Below, in pieces: positions 23,660 to 33,283 of a DNA stretch of 64,000 nt. The translations under genes and the position numbers were made by a program. The stretch spans positions 14,144,076 through 14,208,075 of the forward strand of contig OZ038496.1 of the NCBI GenBank assembly GCA_964036315.1, in the 5' to 3' direction. Every line of letters begins with the position of its first letter. Within the stretch, counting starts at the first letter, position 1. Origin of the DNA: Acanthosepion esculentum. Its lineage: Eukaryota; Mollusca; Cephalopoda; Sepiida; Sepiidae. The notes beneath the pieces are model-generated. The model made no database searches and was not told the origin of the DNA. It saw only the letters and a program-made list of their open reading frames with translations.

Positions 23660-24110
23660 CTTTTTCTATGTGTCATGTCCTTTCAGAATGTAGACGATTA
23701 TGGCTCTCCACAATTTTCTGCCCTTTGTAGCTCTTAGTAAATTTTGTCTCTTTGCTATCTCTCCTAAACCTCATTCCACCATCCATTTACTCAAGCTCAC
23801 AAAGGAGATCATGCGTTGTTTTTCTGTCCCTCTTGCCTTCAATCTGTCGTGTGAGTGTCAGATTTTCCAAGCTCTCTTTCCTCCTTATGAGCCCTAAAAA
23901 TTTCATCTGTGTCTTCATGTTGTTAAGTATAATTTTCCTTTTTGTTTCCATTTTCTCTAAAATATTCTCACATGTTTGTAGGTTGTACAATGTTTTGGGG
24001 TGTTGGCTCATTGAAAACATCATATGGCATTTTTATTGGTTTTTCAAATATTACAGGTCTTTCATCACTGAATCTTCAAACATGATTTTACCTGGTTTTC
24101 ACGTGTAATT
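23660..24110 (-). pseudogene. RTE-like LINE C-terminal tail
   Basis: Minus-strand reading KTQMKFLGLIRRKESLENL ... IEGKRDRKTTHDLL matches the 'FLGHIMRKxxLExL ... GxIxGKRxRGRQR' tail of RTE-like elements. It is followed to about 23680 by a degraded 'WRAMI' trailer. No RT core is present. Confidence 0.6.
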
Positions 24111-24771
24111 GCAGTATTTTTCATACTCTATTGGAGCTATTTTCCTCAACAACAATCTCGTTTTTGCCTCATCTTCCTAGCTGCTGCATTCCAAACTGAA
24201 TATTTGCTCATATCTATGAAAATATGCAGAAAAAGTCAGTCCCTCATCAGGATTGCATACAAATTCTGATATGGTGTATTGGAGAGCATCTGGTATAAGA
24301 GACATTGAAGAATTTTTTGCTTTCTTCTAAATTATATCCAACAACTCCTGTTGCTGTTTTTGTACTTCTAGCAAGTGTTGATTTTATTGTTGTTGCTGTT
24401 TCTGTTGTTGTTGAATTTCAACTATAGAAGCCAAAATTTCCTCCATATTCGCAAGAATATGTTTTTTTTTAAACCAACATAGTTGAAATACTTGTAACTT
24501 CAGTTACAACTTATTTTAGTTTCTAAATCCTCATTACTGTTATAAGTCATATGTGTTCTGAATCCTTATCACAATGGTTATAAATCCTGAGTTTCGAACC
24601 TCTAATCACCACTATTATAATGCCACTATTCTGTGGCTATTATTATAACACACACTTATAAAATGTACTTTGTATAAGAATTCTCTATATGTAATGCTTC
24701 AGCTACTCTACCATGACACCTGTATTAGTTAATCTGAAGACTGACTCCAAACAGCTAGGCATTTACCAAAC
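24111..24771. other. No gene recognised
   Basis: Contains a short 'ttgttgttgctgtttctgtt' low-complexity run near 24385-24420. Otherwise unassigned. Confidence 0.45.
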
Positions 24772-24975
24772 ATCCTCACAAGGCAGGATGTGGCCCAAGG
24801 CCAGTTTTTATGTGGGGCAATTCCAAGCATGTAGGCTCAGGCAAAAATTCCCTGTAGGCCCAGCATACACGGGGTTGGGTTTGTCTACATCCCCAGATGA
24901 GACTCTGCCTGTAGGCATAGCCTTATCTGAGCTCCTCTCTGCCCAAAGGCAGAGAGTTCAACATGCTTGTTGCTA
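24772..24975 (-). mobile_element. SINE-like element family G, copy 2
   Basis: Matches 9853-10034 in order: 'aggatgtggcccaaggcc', 'gtaggctcagg.aaaaat', 'atgagactctgcc', 'ggcatagcc'. No clear TSD was found. Confidence 0.65.
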
Positions 24976-25062
24976 GCCTGGCAGCGAGCTGCCTGACTCA
25001 GACAGTCACCAAAGTATACTATTCACTTCACAACACTTTATTGGCTTGCATGGGGTAAATTC

Positions 25063-25067
<5 letters not shown>

Positions 25068-25117
<50 letters not shown>

Positions 25118-25728
25118 ATGGTCCAAGTTTCTTGTACCACAGTGATGGTCCAAGGTTAGAACCAATGAGGAATAACTCGAACACAGGTATGGAATAACAC
25201 AGATATATTACAAACAGAAATATAACACAAAGAAGTAGAAGTATTAGTAATGAATATCAGATTTGGTTAAAGTGAACTATGTTGTCTCGACAAGTATCAC
25301 TATTTCAATGTTCTTACAATTATCTGTCCTCCCTCTTGAGAGGCGCAGTATTTATAATGTCAGGAATAGTCCATTATTATTATTATGGGTAAGTTCCCAT
25401 AACAATATATATATATATATATATAAATTATATATATATATATATAAATTATATATATAAATTCTGACAAGTGGGAATTTGTAAACAGTCACTATTACTG
25501 CTGATAATGCAAGATTCTCCAAATTGGATTGAGTTCTCAGGGTCACTGACATGTTTATGAAAAATAAATATGTAAAAATTTGCCTTTCTCTCTGCCAGGT
25601 GTCAATAACCTAGGGATTAGAATCTCTGATTGATGCCAAATTAGCTGGGTTTTGGTCCCGGCTTGAAGTGATCAGATGTCTAGATACACTGAGAAGCTGT
25701 GATACAGCAAAACATTCTGTCTGTGGAT

Positions 25729-25789
<61 letters not shown>

Positions 25790-25790
25790 T
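25068..25790. repeat. Three (TA)n microsatellites in mixed DNA
   Basis: (TA)n at 25068-25115, a TATATA/AAATTA compound at 25404-25460 and (TA)n at 25730-25787. The DNA between has no coding signal. Confidence 0.85.
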
Positions 25791-25846
25791 ATGATATATT
25801 ATGGACTATGTTCGACAATTATTTTAATATATTTATTTCCTATATC

Positions 25847-26140
25847 TTATTTTTATAGATACAAATATTTAAGTAAATGGTTTGTTTATAATAAACAGTA
25901 TTAAGAACATTTACTGGCCTGAATGTTTGAGAAATTTCATAGAAAATATATGTCCTCAGACAGGAATTGAACTTGTATCCTACATGGAACTGTCATATAG
26001 CCTGATGTGCTATACCATTTAGCTACAGAGGGTGCGTCTGGTTAGCAAGGTTGAAATACTGCTTTTAAACTACAAAATGTTGTTAATACTGTTTATTATA
26101 AACAGAGCATTTACGCAAATATTTGTATCTATAAAAATAA
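25847..26140. repeat. Inverted repeat (65-bp arms) enclosing a tRNA-like sequence
   Basis: The arms at 25847-25911 and 26076-26140 are reverse complements at about 60 of 65 positions. On the minus strand, the 164-bp loop holds a tRNA-like stretch (about 26035-25958): 'gtagctaaatggtatagc' (D-arm/box A), then 'aagttcaattcc' (T-arm/box B), with CCTC...GAGG able to close an acceptor-like stem. The anticodon arm is poor, so it is not a functional tRNA. It may be a SINE head or pseudo-tRNA carried in a MITE-like hairpin. Confidence 0.65.
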
Positions 26141-26199
26141 CATATAAACAATAAATATATATGATAAAAACACAAACTTCAGGCCTGATATCATATGTA

Positions 26200-26362
26200 T
26201 ATGTAAAAGTTTAAATACAACATCAATCACCATCTTCTCTCTATCTGGATCCTGTTCATTTATTGTCCTTTCTCACTAAAGTCTTCTCATTTTATTTTAC
26301 TGCCTGTGACCCCCTGTGTCCTAGTGGCTTTATCACCTTGCTTGGGGTGAAATGATTAAAAA
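26200..26362 (+). pseudogene. LINE 3' end fragment
   Basis: Last part of the Jockey/CR1-like trailer: FKYNINHHLLS-like codons, then 'tagtggctttatcaccttg', 'cttggggtgaaatgattaaa' and an A-run. It is truncated at the (TA)-rich hairpin upstream. Confidence 0.6.
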
Positions 26363-26689
26363 AAGTTCTGTTCTTTCCTTTCTGTATTTAAGAACATGTT
26401 ACACAATCTAGTCTTGTAAAATCCAGGATTGCTCTGGTGTATATCAGATCAAATTGTTTTCAGGATCATTAAGGTTGAATGTAAAGTGACAGATGACATT
26501 AATCTTTACCAAAAGAAATGTTGAAATGTTCATGAGGGAATTTTCAATAATATCATTTTGGCTCATCAATCACGCTGAATATTTTAGAAAAGGAACAAGT
26601 GTATTTAATAAGGTTCATTGTTTATAATATGAAAAAACAATGAACATTACCAAATTTGTTCCCACTGGTTAGATTCAATGCCTTGAAAA

Positions 26690-27241
26690 CCAAACTAGTT
26701 ACATTCCATCACTGGCAATCAGACCCCAAACTACCACCGGTCACAATGAACAGATATCCCCTCAAGGAGGCACCATGACTTAAGAGAATATTGGGCCTCA
26801 AACCCACATCTGACCTCAAGTGGAACTCTTATATACAATTTATCACTAAAGATGCAGGTAAAATGATCAGCTCCCTGTACCACTCCAGTAACTACCTGAT
26901 TCTTCATGCTATCCTCTACCTTTATAAGAGTCAGATCAGGCCAAAAATGGAGTACTGTTGCCATATTTCGTTGGAAGCTGCCCAGTCCTCACTTTCCAGT
27001 CTTGACAGAGTTCAAAAGCATCTCTGAGTCCTTGTGGGAGAAGAATTATTTTCCACCCTCCAAGCTCTCTCACAGGCAGGATGTAGTGAGTCTCTCGCTG
27101 CTCTATCTATGGAAAGTGCTTGGACAAAGTACATTCCTTAGTTCCACCAGGTCTAATCTTTACAGCTAGGACCCCTAATGCCAATTAAATAGTAGCAAAT
27201 CAACCACATTCCCTCCATATTATATCGGTGAGAAGTAAGTT
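26690..27241 (+). pseudogene. LINE (Jockey/CR1-like), upstream part, interrupted by the BEL element
   Basis: The plus-strand coding relic gives LKPTSDLKWNSYIQFITKDAGKM, YLYKSQIRPKMEYCCH, LDRVQKHL and LSHRQDVVSLSLLYLWK, the region just C-terminal to the RT core in this family. It stops at 27241. Its continuation (WN, then a YNLNLFKF-type motif, and the trailer) resumes at 34994, so the 7.75-kb BEL element landed inside it. Confidence 0.75.
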
Positions 27242-28152
27242 TGTCGGAATTTTATTGACTTTAGGTCCGTACCTAAAGGATAAAACCTACTACCGGTATA
27301 TTAACCGGGGTCCGACGTAAAAAAATGTAACTTCGAAATACAACTACGCACACAACTGTAGGTCTACATATATTTTTATTAGAGGGGTAAAAAAAGTAAC
27401 CTTTTCTTGCAAGATATTCCCCTTGCTAGGGAGTTGGAAATTCCCTGTAGTAACAATAAAAAAATGACACTACAAACAAAAGTAGAGTACAAAAAACAAG
27501 TAAAAATAAAAAAAGATTACCCACTTTTTCCTTTGCCAAAAATGGCCACTCAAACACGTGGTCAATGTAATTTAGGGTCTCCCTCGTGGGAGTAAAAACA
27601 AAGTTCTGTTAAAATGGCCTCGTTAACTCGCGGCCTATATAAATCTAGTATTCCCTCGTGGGAGTACAAAACAGTTCTAGGAGTCGAAGAAGGACTGGGA
27701 GCTTCTTTGAAAATTTCTTCCTCAGGACTTCAATCACGACTGGGTCTTCCCGGAAATTTCTTCTTTCAACCGCCTCTCGCCGACTCGTCAGATATCTTCT
27801 TTCTAAGGAACAATTCCTTAAAGTTCTTCTTTGAATACTGAACCTTACTAAGGAAATAAACAGACTCGCTTATTCCTCGGTTCTAAATTTACTGCTCCCT
27901 CGGCAAAGAGGCTCTATCTGTCAGAAACTCGCCACTTCACCGGACCCCGTAACTTTTTTAAGCAGTCACACTGCCTAAAATCAAGGTCTGACACCCAACA
28001 GGTGGTATCAAAAAGAGGGGCCGAAGTCGTTTAGATCGGCGTTTATATACACCTTCCTCCCCTGCCACTTGCTGCTGCTGCTATCAGTGACAGGCCCGGA
28101 AAACCCCAAAGGGCAATAACCTCCCAGTCCTTCTTCATTATAAATTTTGACA
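27242..28152 (-). repeat. 3' LTR of the BEL element (911 bp)
   Basis: In plus-strand orientation it starts TGTCGGAATT and ends TTGACA. In element orientation it begins TGTCAAAATTT and ends CCGACA. On the minus strand a TATATAAA box lies near 28050, about 100 bp into the LTR, and AATAAA words lie near 27375 and 27250. It is preceded in element orientation by the purine run GGGAGAG. Confidence 0.9.
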
Positions 28153-28490
28153 CTCTCCCGAACAAAAGAAAAAAAAAAGGTTGGGCTGAGACCCAAGGAC
28201 TACACCCTCAAAGGGTCAATAGTACAATTTTAAAAATACCAATGGCAAAGGAAAATACATGCCCACATTAAGGCGTAATTTTAATGTAAAAAATCATGCC
28301 GCTGTGTTAGCGGGAAAAAAAGCAATATACAAAATGGAAAAGGGTCGCTTACAAAGCGGTAAAAAAATTGCCGTTTACAAAATGGCAAAAGACCGCCTAC
28401 AAAGCGGTAAAATTTACAAAGAAAAAAGGTATGCAGTGAAATACATCAGATGTTGAGACAACACAACTACCAAATACAAAAATAAAATTC
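28153..28490 (-). other. BEL 3' untranslated region with short internal repeats
   Basis: No coding frame. Two copies of a unit of about 50 bp around 28330-28420 share 'tacaaaatgg.aaaag' and 'tacaaagcggtaaaa'. In complete BEL elements, integrase and a C-terminal domain would occupy well over 1 kb here, so this region marks the deletion. Confidence 0.6.
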
Positions 28491-28766
28491 TCACCTCCAT
28501 GGTGAGACCAATAGCGTAAGCTTGAACAATCCCCAGTAAAGGATTACAATTCCATTAATCTGTAAGGTCCCACACAAAGTGACTAGTACCACAGAAAATT
28601 TATCCAGGGACGAGAACCGTTCCAATTCAACAACAGTAGTGCTAGTTGAACCTACCGGAGAAATAATCACTGTGTTGTTCAATACTAATCTACGACTGTC
28701 CACACTGAGGCAGCCGAGCTCACTGGCGGGCCATTGAATGGCCTCGCCTTCCAACCATGAAGCCAA
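28491..28766 (-). pseudogene. Frameshifted continuation of BEL pol, up to the lost integrase
   Basis: Overlaps the end of the pol ORF in another frame and reads WLEGEAIQWPASELGCLSVD ... VELERFSSLDKFSVVL. The WL...WP...V...(R)FSSLxK pattern is what follows RNase H in BEL/Pao polyproteins, just before the integrase zinc-binding domain. The pol frame reaches FWLHGW and then loses this register, so a small indel near 28750-28765 shifted the frame. After FSSLDKFSVVL the sequence no longer resembles the family, and it stops at 28491. Confidence 0.7.
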
Positions 28767-31348
28767 AATAGGAGTTGTGTCTCAAACTTATCAATAGACA
28801 CTCCTCTAGTGATTAAATCGGCAGGATTATTATTAGTATTCACATACTTAAAACTAACATGAACACCACCATTTCTCAACTTAGCAATCCCCGCATGGAT
28901 GTCCTTCAGCCTATTCCCAACAAATACATTCTTGGTCTTGATGTCATTCGTCAATAACCAAGACAAAGCTACCTGCGCGTCCACCGCAACAACTATGTCA
29001 CTAATGCTACTATCTGGAAGAGCCCTCAACATATTAGGTACACACTTAAATGCAAGGAATACGGACAATAGCTCCAGGGTAGGAAGTGTTCTCTTGACAA
29101 GAGGCGCCACCTTAGCCTTAGCGAAAATTAATTTTGCACACCCCTTCTGCCATACATATGCTGCAAATCCGAACGCCAGTTGGGAAGCATCGCAGAAAAT
29201 AATCAGTTTAGCAGGAACTGATTCATCCAGTACAAATCTGGGAAACTTTACACGATGCAATGATGTAAGGTCTAAAAAGAATTTGTTCCAATCCCCCTGA
29301 ATATCAGGTGGGATTTTCTCATCCCAAGGCAATTCCCGCTTCCATAGATCACTGAGGAGTATTCTCCCCTTGATCGTCACAGGCAGACATAGGGACAGGG
29401 GGTCAAATAAGCTGGAATTTTGAGACAAGATACCTCTCTTAGTAGTGGCTGGCACCCTAGAAGACATTTGCGAAAGCTGAATTATATCCGACTGAGGGTC
29501 ATAGAGGTAGCCCAAAACTTTATCATGGGTTGAAGCATGATCAACAAAATTCCCATCTTCAATCATATGCGTCCTGACAACTTCACTATTAGAATTGCAG
29601 GACCTTAGGGTGAAATTACCCTCCTGCATAATTTCCACAGCTTCCCTGTACAAGGACACCACAGTTTCAGCAGAGTTATGTGTCTTAACCAAATTATCCA
29701 CATAAAAGTGAGTTAACAGCATATCCGTACAAGGATTTACACAATATTTCTGGACATGATATTTGATTATAAAATTAAGAATAAAGGGGCTGGCTACGAA
29801 TCCAAAAATAAGAGTCCGATAGCGAAAACATACTAACTTCTCCTTTATCTTAACGAAGAAGCAAAAACAATTCCTGTCTCGCTCCTTGTTTAAACCGATC
29901 ATCAGAAAGGCCTTCCTGACATCTGCCAGCAGGACATAACGATTGCATCTAAATCGCAACAAAAGTTCCCACATATCCGTAAAGAGATTTATACCGGGAT
30001 ACACACAATCATTAAGAGACGGCTTGCCTCCAGTTCTCAAAGAACAATTAAATACCGGCCTAATCTTGGTTGTACTAATAGGATCCTTCTTTATCACAGG
30101 CCTATGAGGAACCCATATATATTTCTTAAAATCATCAGGAGAGACATTTATCCTCTCGATAATGCCTTCAGATTCCTGATCGAAAAATACTTTACAATAG
30201 TCATCATAAAGCTTTTGTTTCTCCAGTTTAGTCACAACACGATCTAAAACACTCAAGGCCACTTGGTGGTTAGAAGGGACTTCCGATAACTTATTCTCAT
30301 TCCAAGGAAGATCCACAAAATAACGCCCATCTCTAAAAGTTATAGAGCTGCGGAAAGCATCAATCTTTACACGATCATAATCGCTGACCGAGTCTTCCAA
30401 AATTCCTACAGTCTCCAAGCTGAAAATCTTTTCAACAGTCCTCTCTACAGAGGACTCTGCGAAGCATTCCAAGGGGTCCAGATACTTGGACTGGGGCTCC
30501 AGCACAAAATATATGTGGGTAACAGGGCAATCTGAATACTGGGAGATGACCTGACTGTGATTTACACCGCAAATCTGAGTATCAAGTTGGGATCTCTGTA
30601 AGGGCAGGAACTTGTCTATGCTACCAAATGGAACAAATCCCTGGGGAAATTCAAAAGCCATACCATTCATAAAACGTGACAGCTTCATGGGAGCCAGGTA
30701 ATTTAACACGTCGACGCCCAAAAGACCGCTCACAGAGACAGAGTCTTCACGGACACCCGAAAAATCAGCTGCCAGCTTATAACCACTGGCACGCATGTTA
30801 AGGACTGCATTACTGAGCTCCTTTATTTTAAAGGTGAGGTCCATATCGCTATCCACTAGGAAAGGAATGGAACAGTCAGCATTAGACAATTTCAATGATA
30901 ATACTATCTCCCTCAGACGCTTCCGAGCAGACCCCAAGAAAGTTTTCATCACAAATTCTCGGGTAGGCAAGGTATTAGCTCCACAAGTCAAGACGTGCAG
31001 AAGAGATTCCTTTAAATAGGAGCGCTCACTACCGGAATCTATGAGGGCATTGAACCTGCATTCGACTCCTCCATATTTGACTACTACCTCCATAATGGGC
31101 AACAAATTGCTACCACCAATATCGTGATAACAAGCATTAGTTTCCAATGAAGGTTTAACCCTACCAGGACATAAAGCACCCACATGAGATCGACTTTTAC
31201 AATCCCAGCAAGGGTTGAGCAACCCCTTACTACCAGCACAGTTGGCTTCAGAATGATATGGGTCTGTACACAGCGCACACAGCCCAAGGTCCTTACATCT
31301 ATCTAATCTCTCCTTAAAGGAAGTGTAGAATCCTCCGTATTTTTCCAC
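28685..31348 (-). CDS. pol: BEL/Pao pol polyprotein (zinc knuckles, protease, RT, RNase H); defective
   Basis: 887 codons from GTG at 31348; the first 9 or so codons come from the nested solo LTR, so this is not a native start. Two CX2CX4HX4C knuckles are at residues 24-37 and 47-60. A retropepsin-like IDSGSERS is at about 103-110. RT has LLADVRKAF (first catalytic Asp, about 474) and FYVDNLV (about 548), where the family motif is usually YVDD. Then comes the BEL-type peptidase/RNase H region with IFCDAS (about 718), TLELLSVF, VVAVDAQVALSWL and NPADLITRG. It would process Gag-Pol and copy the element RNA in virus-like particles. It ends by frameshift before integrase. The final residues after FWLHGW are out-of-frame translation. 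Confidence 0.9.
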   Translation of the reverse strand: MEKYGGFYTSFKERLDRCKDLGLCALCTDPYHSEANCAGSKGLLNPCWDCKSRSHVGALCPGRVKPSLETNACYHDIGGSNLLPIMEVVVKYGGVECRFNALIDSGSERSYLKESLLHVLTCGANTLPTREFVMKTFLGSARKRLREIVLSLKLSNADCSIPFLVDSDMDLTFKIKELSNAVLNMRASGYKLAADFSGVREDSVSVSGLLGVDVLNYLAPMKLSRFMNGMAFEFPQGFVPFGSIDKFLPLQRSQLDTQICGVNHSQVISQYSDCPVTHIYFVLEPQSKYLDPLECFAESSVERTVEKIFSLETVGILEDSVSDYDRVKIDAFRSSITFRDGRYFVDLPWNENKLSEVPSNHQVALSVLDRVVTKLEKQKLYDDYCKVFFDQESEGIIERINVSPDDFKKYIWVPHRPVIKKDPISTTKIRPVFNCSLRTGGKPSLNDCVYPGINLFTDMWELLLRFRCNRYVLLADVRKAFLMIGLNKERDRNCFCFFVKIKEKLVCFRYRTLIFGFVASPFILNFIIKYHVQKYCVNPCTDMLLTHFYVDNLVKTHNSAETVVSLYREAVEIMQEGNFTLRSCNSNSEVVRTHMIEDGNFVDHASTHDKVLGYLYDPQSDIIQLSQMSSRVPATTKRGILSQNSSLFDPLSLCLPVTIKGRILLSDLWKRELPWDEKIPPDIQGDWNKFFLDLTSLHRVKFPRFVLDESVPAKLIIFCDASQLAFGFAAYVWQKGCAKLIFAKAKVAPLVKRTLPTLELLSVFLAFKCVPNMLRALPDSSISDIVVAVDAQVALSWLLTNDIKTKNVFVGNRLKDIHAGIAKLRNGGVHVSFKYVNTNNNPADLITRGVSIDKFETQLLFWLHGWKARPFNGPPVSSAASVWTVVD
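31320..31323. repeat. TSD of the nested solo LTR, left copy
   Basis: GAAG, identical to 32184-32187. Confidence 0.8.
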
Positions 31349-32183
31349 TCAACTCGTTTAAAGGTGGAATTTTCCATAAGAGCTAGTTTCGACCAATCAA
31401 CACCACACATTGCGAAACTCGGCTTATTATTGGTCGAGACGCCCCAGGATAAATTTCGGCGGGAATGCGCTGGGAGCCGATCTAATCTTCGCAGAGTAAA
31501 TAAAAGGACGAATCTTAGTCCGATTCACTAGTCAGCAATTCACTCTCAGAGAGATTTCTACAGAGATCCACGCGTGTCTACATCTTGACTTAAAGGACTT
31601 TTCGCGCGTCAACACCTGACTCCACCTTCAACCTCTTTCTCTCTCTCTCTCTGAAATCTCTGTACGTTTCTAAAAAAGTGTTATTCTACACTACCAAACA
31701 GAAATTATTACTAAAACAAATATATATAAAAAATACGGTCCAAGGTGAATAACTCTGCCAAAACAAAAACATACAAAATTCAGCAAAAAAATCTCGCAAC
31801 TACAATACTTTAAAATTTATCTCTCGATAAATTTTCCTCAAATTTTTATGTGAACACTTTTCCTAAACAAAGGAACATTCATGAACTTTGAGTTCATAAA
31901 ATACTTCTTTCAACTTTTGTTCAACAATTCAGTTATTCCGACTGAAACACAACTTTTTCCAAAATTGTATTGTAATTTATTTGTACATAAATATTCAATG
32001 TTTGTTTCTAATTGAATTCACGACTACCTTTGTTTCTTCGTTCAATATTGCCTTTGAGATTTATTCCTTTTGTATGTCTACGCTAAAATTGTTGTGATTA
32101 ATATGAAGAACATGCTTTTCACGTTTATTACCACAAACCTAAAAACCCTTCTGATTACACACTAATTCATAGCAATCCCAACA
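31324..32183 (+). mobile_element. Nested solo LTR (860 bp) splitting BEL gag from pol, TSD GAAG
   Basis: Flanked by GAAG at 31320-31323 and 32184-32187 (CTTC on the coding strand). It starts TGTAGAATCC and ends ATCCCAACA, giving TG...CA ends. The plus orientation is supported by a CCAAT word (31391-31400), 'aaataaaaggacg' as a TATA-like box (about 31498-31510) and an initiator-like 'attcactctcag' (about 31539). The gag and pol frames on either side come into register if the insert and one TSD copy are ignored, so it entered an intact gag-pol frame. No homology to the 525-bp family C LTR was seen. Confidence 0.85.
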
Positions 32184-33283
32184 GAAGCGTATTTCTTACA
32201 CCTATATGCAGAATGTGTGTCAACACGACAGAAACTACATCTAAACTTATTTCTTCTAGTTATAACACTAAAATTCTCTAAAGTAGCCGGTTTTTTACTA
32301 GATACTGGAGACTTAGATTTTCTATGGCTAAAACTATCCCCTTTATAGTTATGGCTCTCTGTACTACTAACTTTGGTATTAGTCAATTCCATAACTCGAA
32401 GAACATTAGAGTAGGAGTCAAATAATTCTCCTAACGAAGGATAAGTGTTACCTATAACTCCAAAAATTTCCTTTTTAAAATATGTTGGTAACTTGTGTAC
32501 CACCACATGGCTAAAGTAGCGGTTGCCCGGAGTGCCATCTTCCAAGAAGTCTAACGAAAATGAATTCTTAAGCTCATAAAACAAAGATTTCATCTCAGCA
32601 AAAAAATCCCTAATGGAAGAATAATGATGGTCCCGTTCAGGCTTAGCAGCGTCTATCGTCAAGAATATCTGCTCAACCATGTATCCCTCGTCCAGATATT
32701 CACTGCTGAGAATCTCCAAGGCTATGTCAAAACTTTCCGCCGAAATAGAGAGGTGGCTAACAATCTTCAGGGCGTGACCCCTGAGATGGTTCTTTAAAAT
32801 AAGCAACTTAAGTGCTTTATCATGCATGCCCAGCACACAATTCTCAAATTGCACTAAAAAATTTTTATAGGCTAACTTATCCCCCACCAAACTGCTAGGG
32901 TCAAACACCGGACACTTTAATTTAGGAGCCATGTCGTACTGAAGAAAAGGCCTCCTATCCTGAGACGGTAACTCATTACTACTACTATACTTATCCTCAC
33001 ATACTGAGAGGTCCTTGAGAATGCGAAGATTAAACAAAGACTCTTCATCACTCTCATTATCTAAAACCTCTGCAGCGACTTCATTCTCAATAAATGAGTC
33101 CAAGATTTGCTCATTTAAATGAGTTACAGTAGCAAGCCATTCCTTAATTAGTTCCTTCTGGGCAAGGAAGGTACTTTTTACCAACCCTTCCTCTGCCGTT
33201 ATAAAATTCACGGCAGTAGTTATCTTTCTCTTATAAATGTCTCTCTTTTTGATAAGAGTAGTCACTGTTGGCGAGACAGACAT
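32162..33283 (-). CDS. gag: BEL/Pao gag-like protein, truncated by the nested LTR
   Basis: 373 codons from an ATG at 33283. A predicted helical N-terminus (about 1-90) is followed by an acidic linker and a capsid-like section with PKLKCPVFDPS, FLVQFENCV, KLLILKNHLRGHA and EILSSEYLD (about 120-200), which matches the DUF1759-type Gag of BEL/Pao elements. A zinc knuckle FRCSFCRVDTHSAYRC (CX2CX4HX4C) lies near 348-362. The last residues (VGIAMN) and the stop are read from the nested solo LTR, so the native protein continued into pol. Gag would package the element RNA. Confidence 0.85.
   Translation of the reverse strand: MSVSPTVTTLIKKRDIYKRKITTAVNFITAEEGLVKSTFLAQKELIKEWLATVTHLNEQILDSFIENEVAAEVLDNESDEESLFNLRILKDLSVCEDKYSSSNELPSQDRRPFLQYDMAPKLKCPVFDPSSLVGDKLAYKNFLVQFENCVLGMHDKALKLLILKNHLRGHALKIVSHLSISAESFDIALEILSSEYLDEGYMVEQIFLTIDAAKPERDHHYSSIRDFFAEMKSLFYELKNSFSLDFLEDGTPGNRYFSHVVVHKLPTYFKKEIFGVIGNTYPSLGELFDSYSNVLRVMELTNTKVSSTESHNYKGDSFSHRKSKSPVSSKKPATLENFSVITRRNKFRCSFCRVDTHSAYRCKKYASVGIAMN
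32184..32187. repeat. TSD of the nested solo LTR, right copy
   Basis: GAAG, identical to 31320-31323; it lies within the last native gag-side codons of the BEL ORF. Confidence 0.8.

Noticed and set aside
25955..26040. Functional tRNA gene
   Set aside because: Box A and box B words are present but the anticodon stem does not pair and the acceptor closes only partly.
27407..27841. Two small open frames in the left LTR, repeated at 34248-34682
   Set aside because: Identical in both LTRs, so duplicated simply because LTRs are duplicated; they lie antisense to the element and have no recognisable domain.
28899..29300. 133-codon plus-strand open frame opposite BEL pol
   Set aside because: Antisense shadow of the reverse-transcriptase/RNase H coding strand with no family features of its own.
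31349..32161. Intron or translational-frameshift spacer between BEL gag and pol
   Set aside because: The interval extends to TG...CA ends with a perfect 4-bp direct duplication and a forward-strand promoter, which a nested solo LTR explains better.
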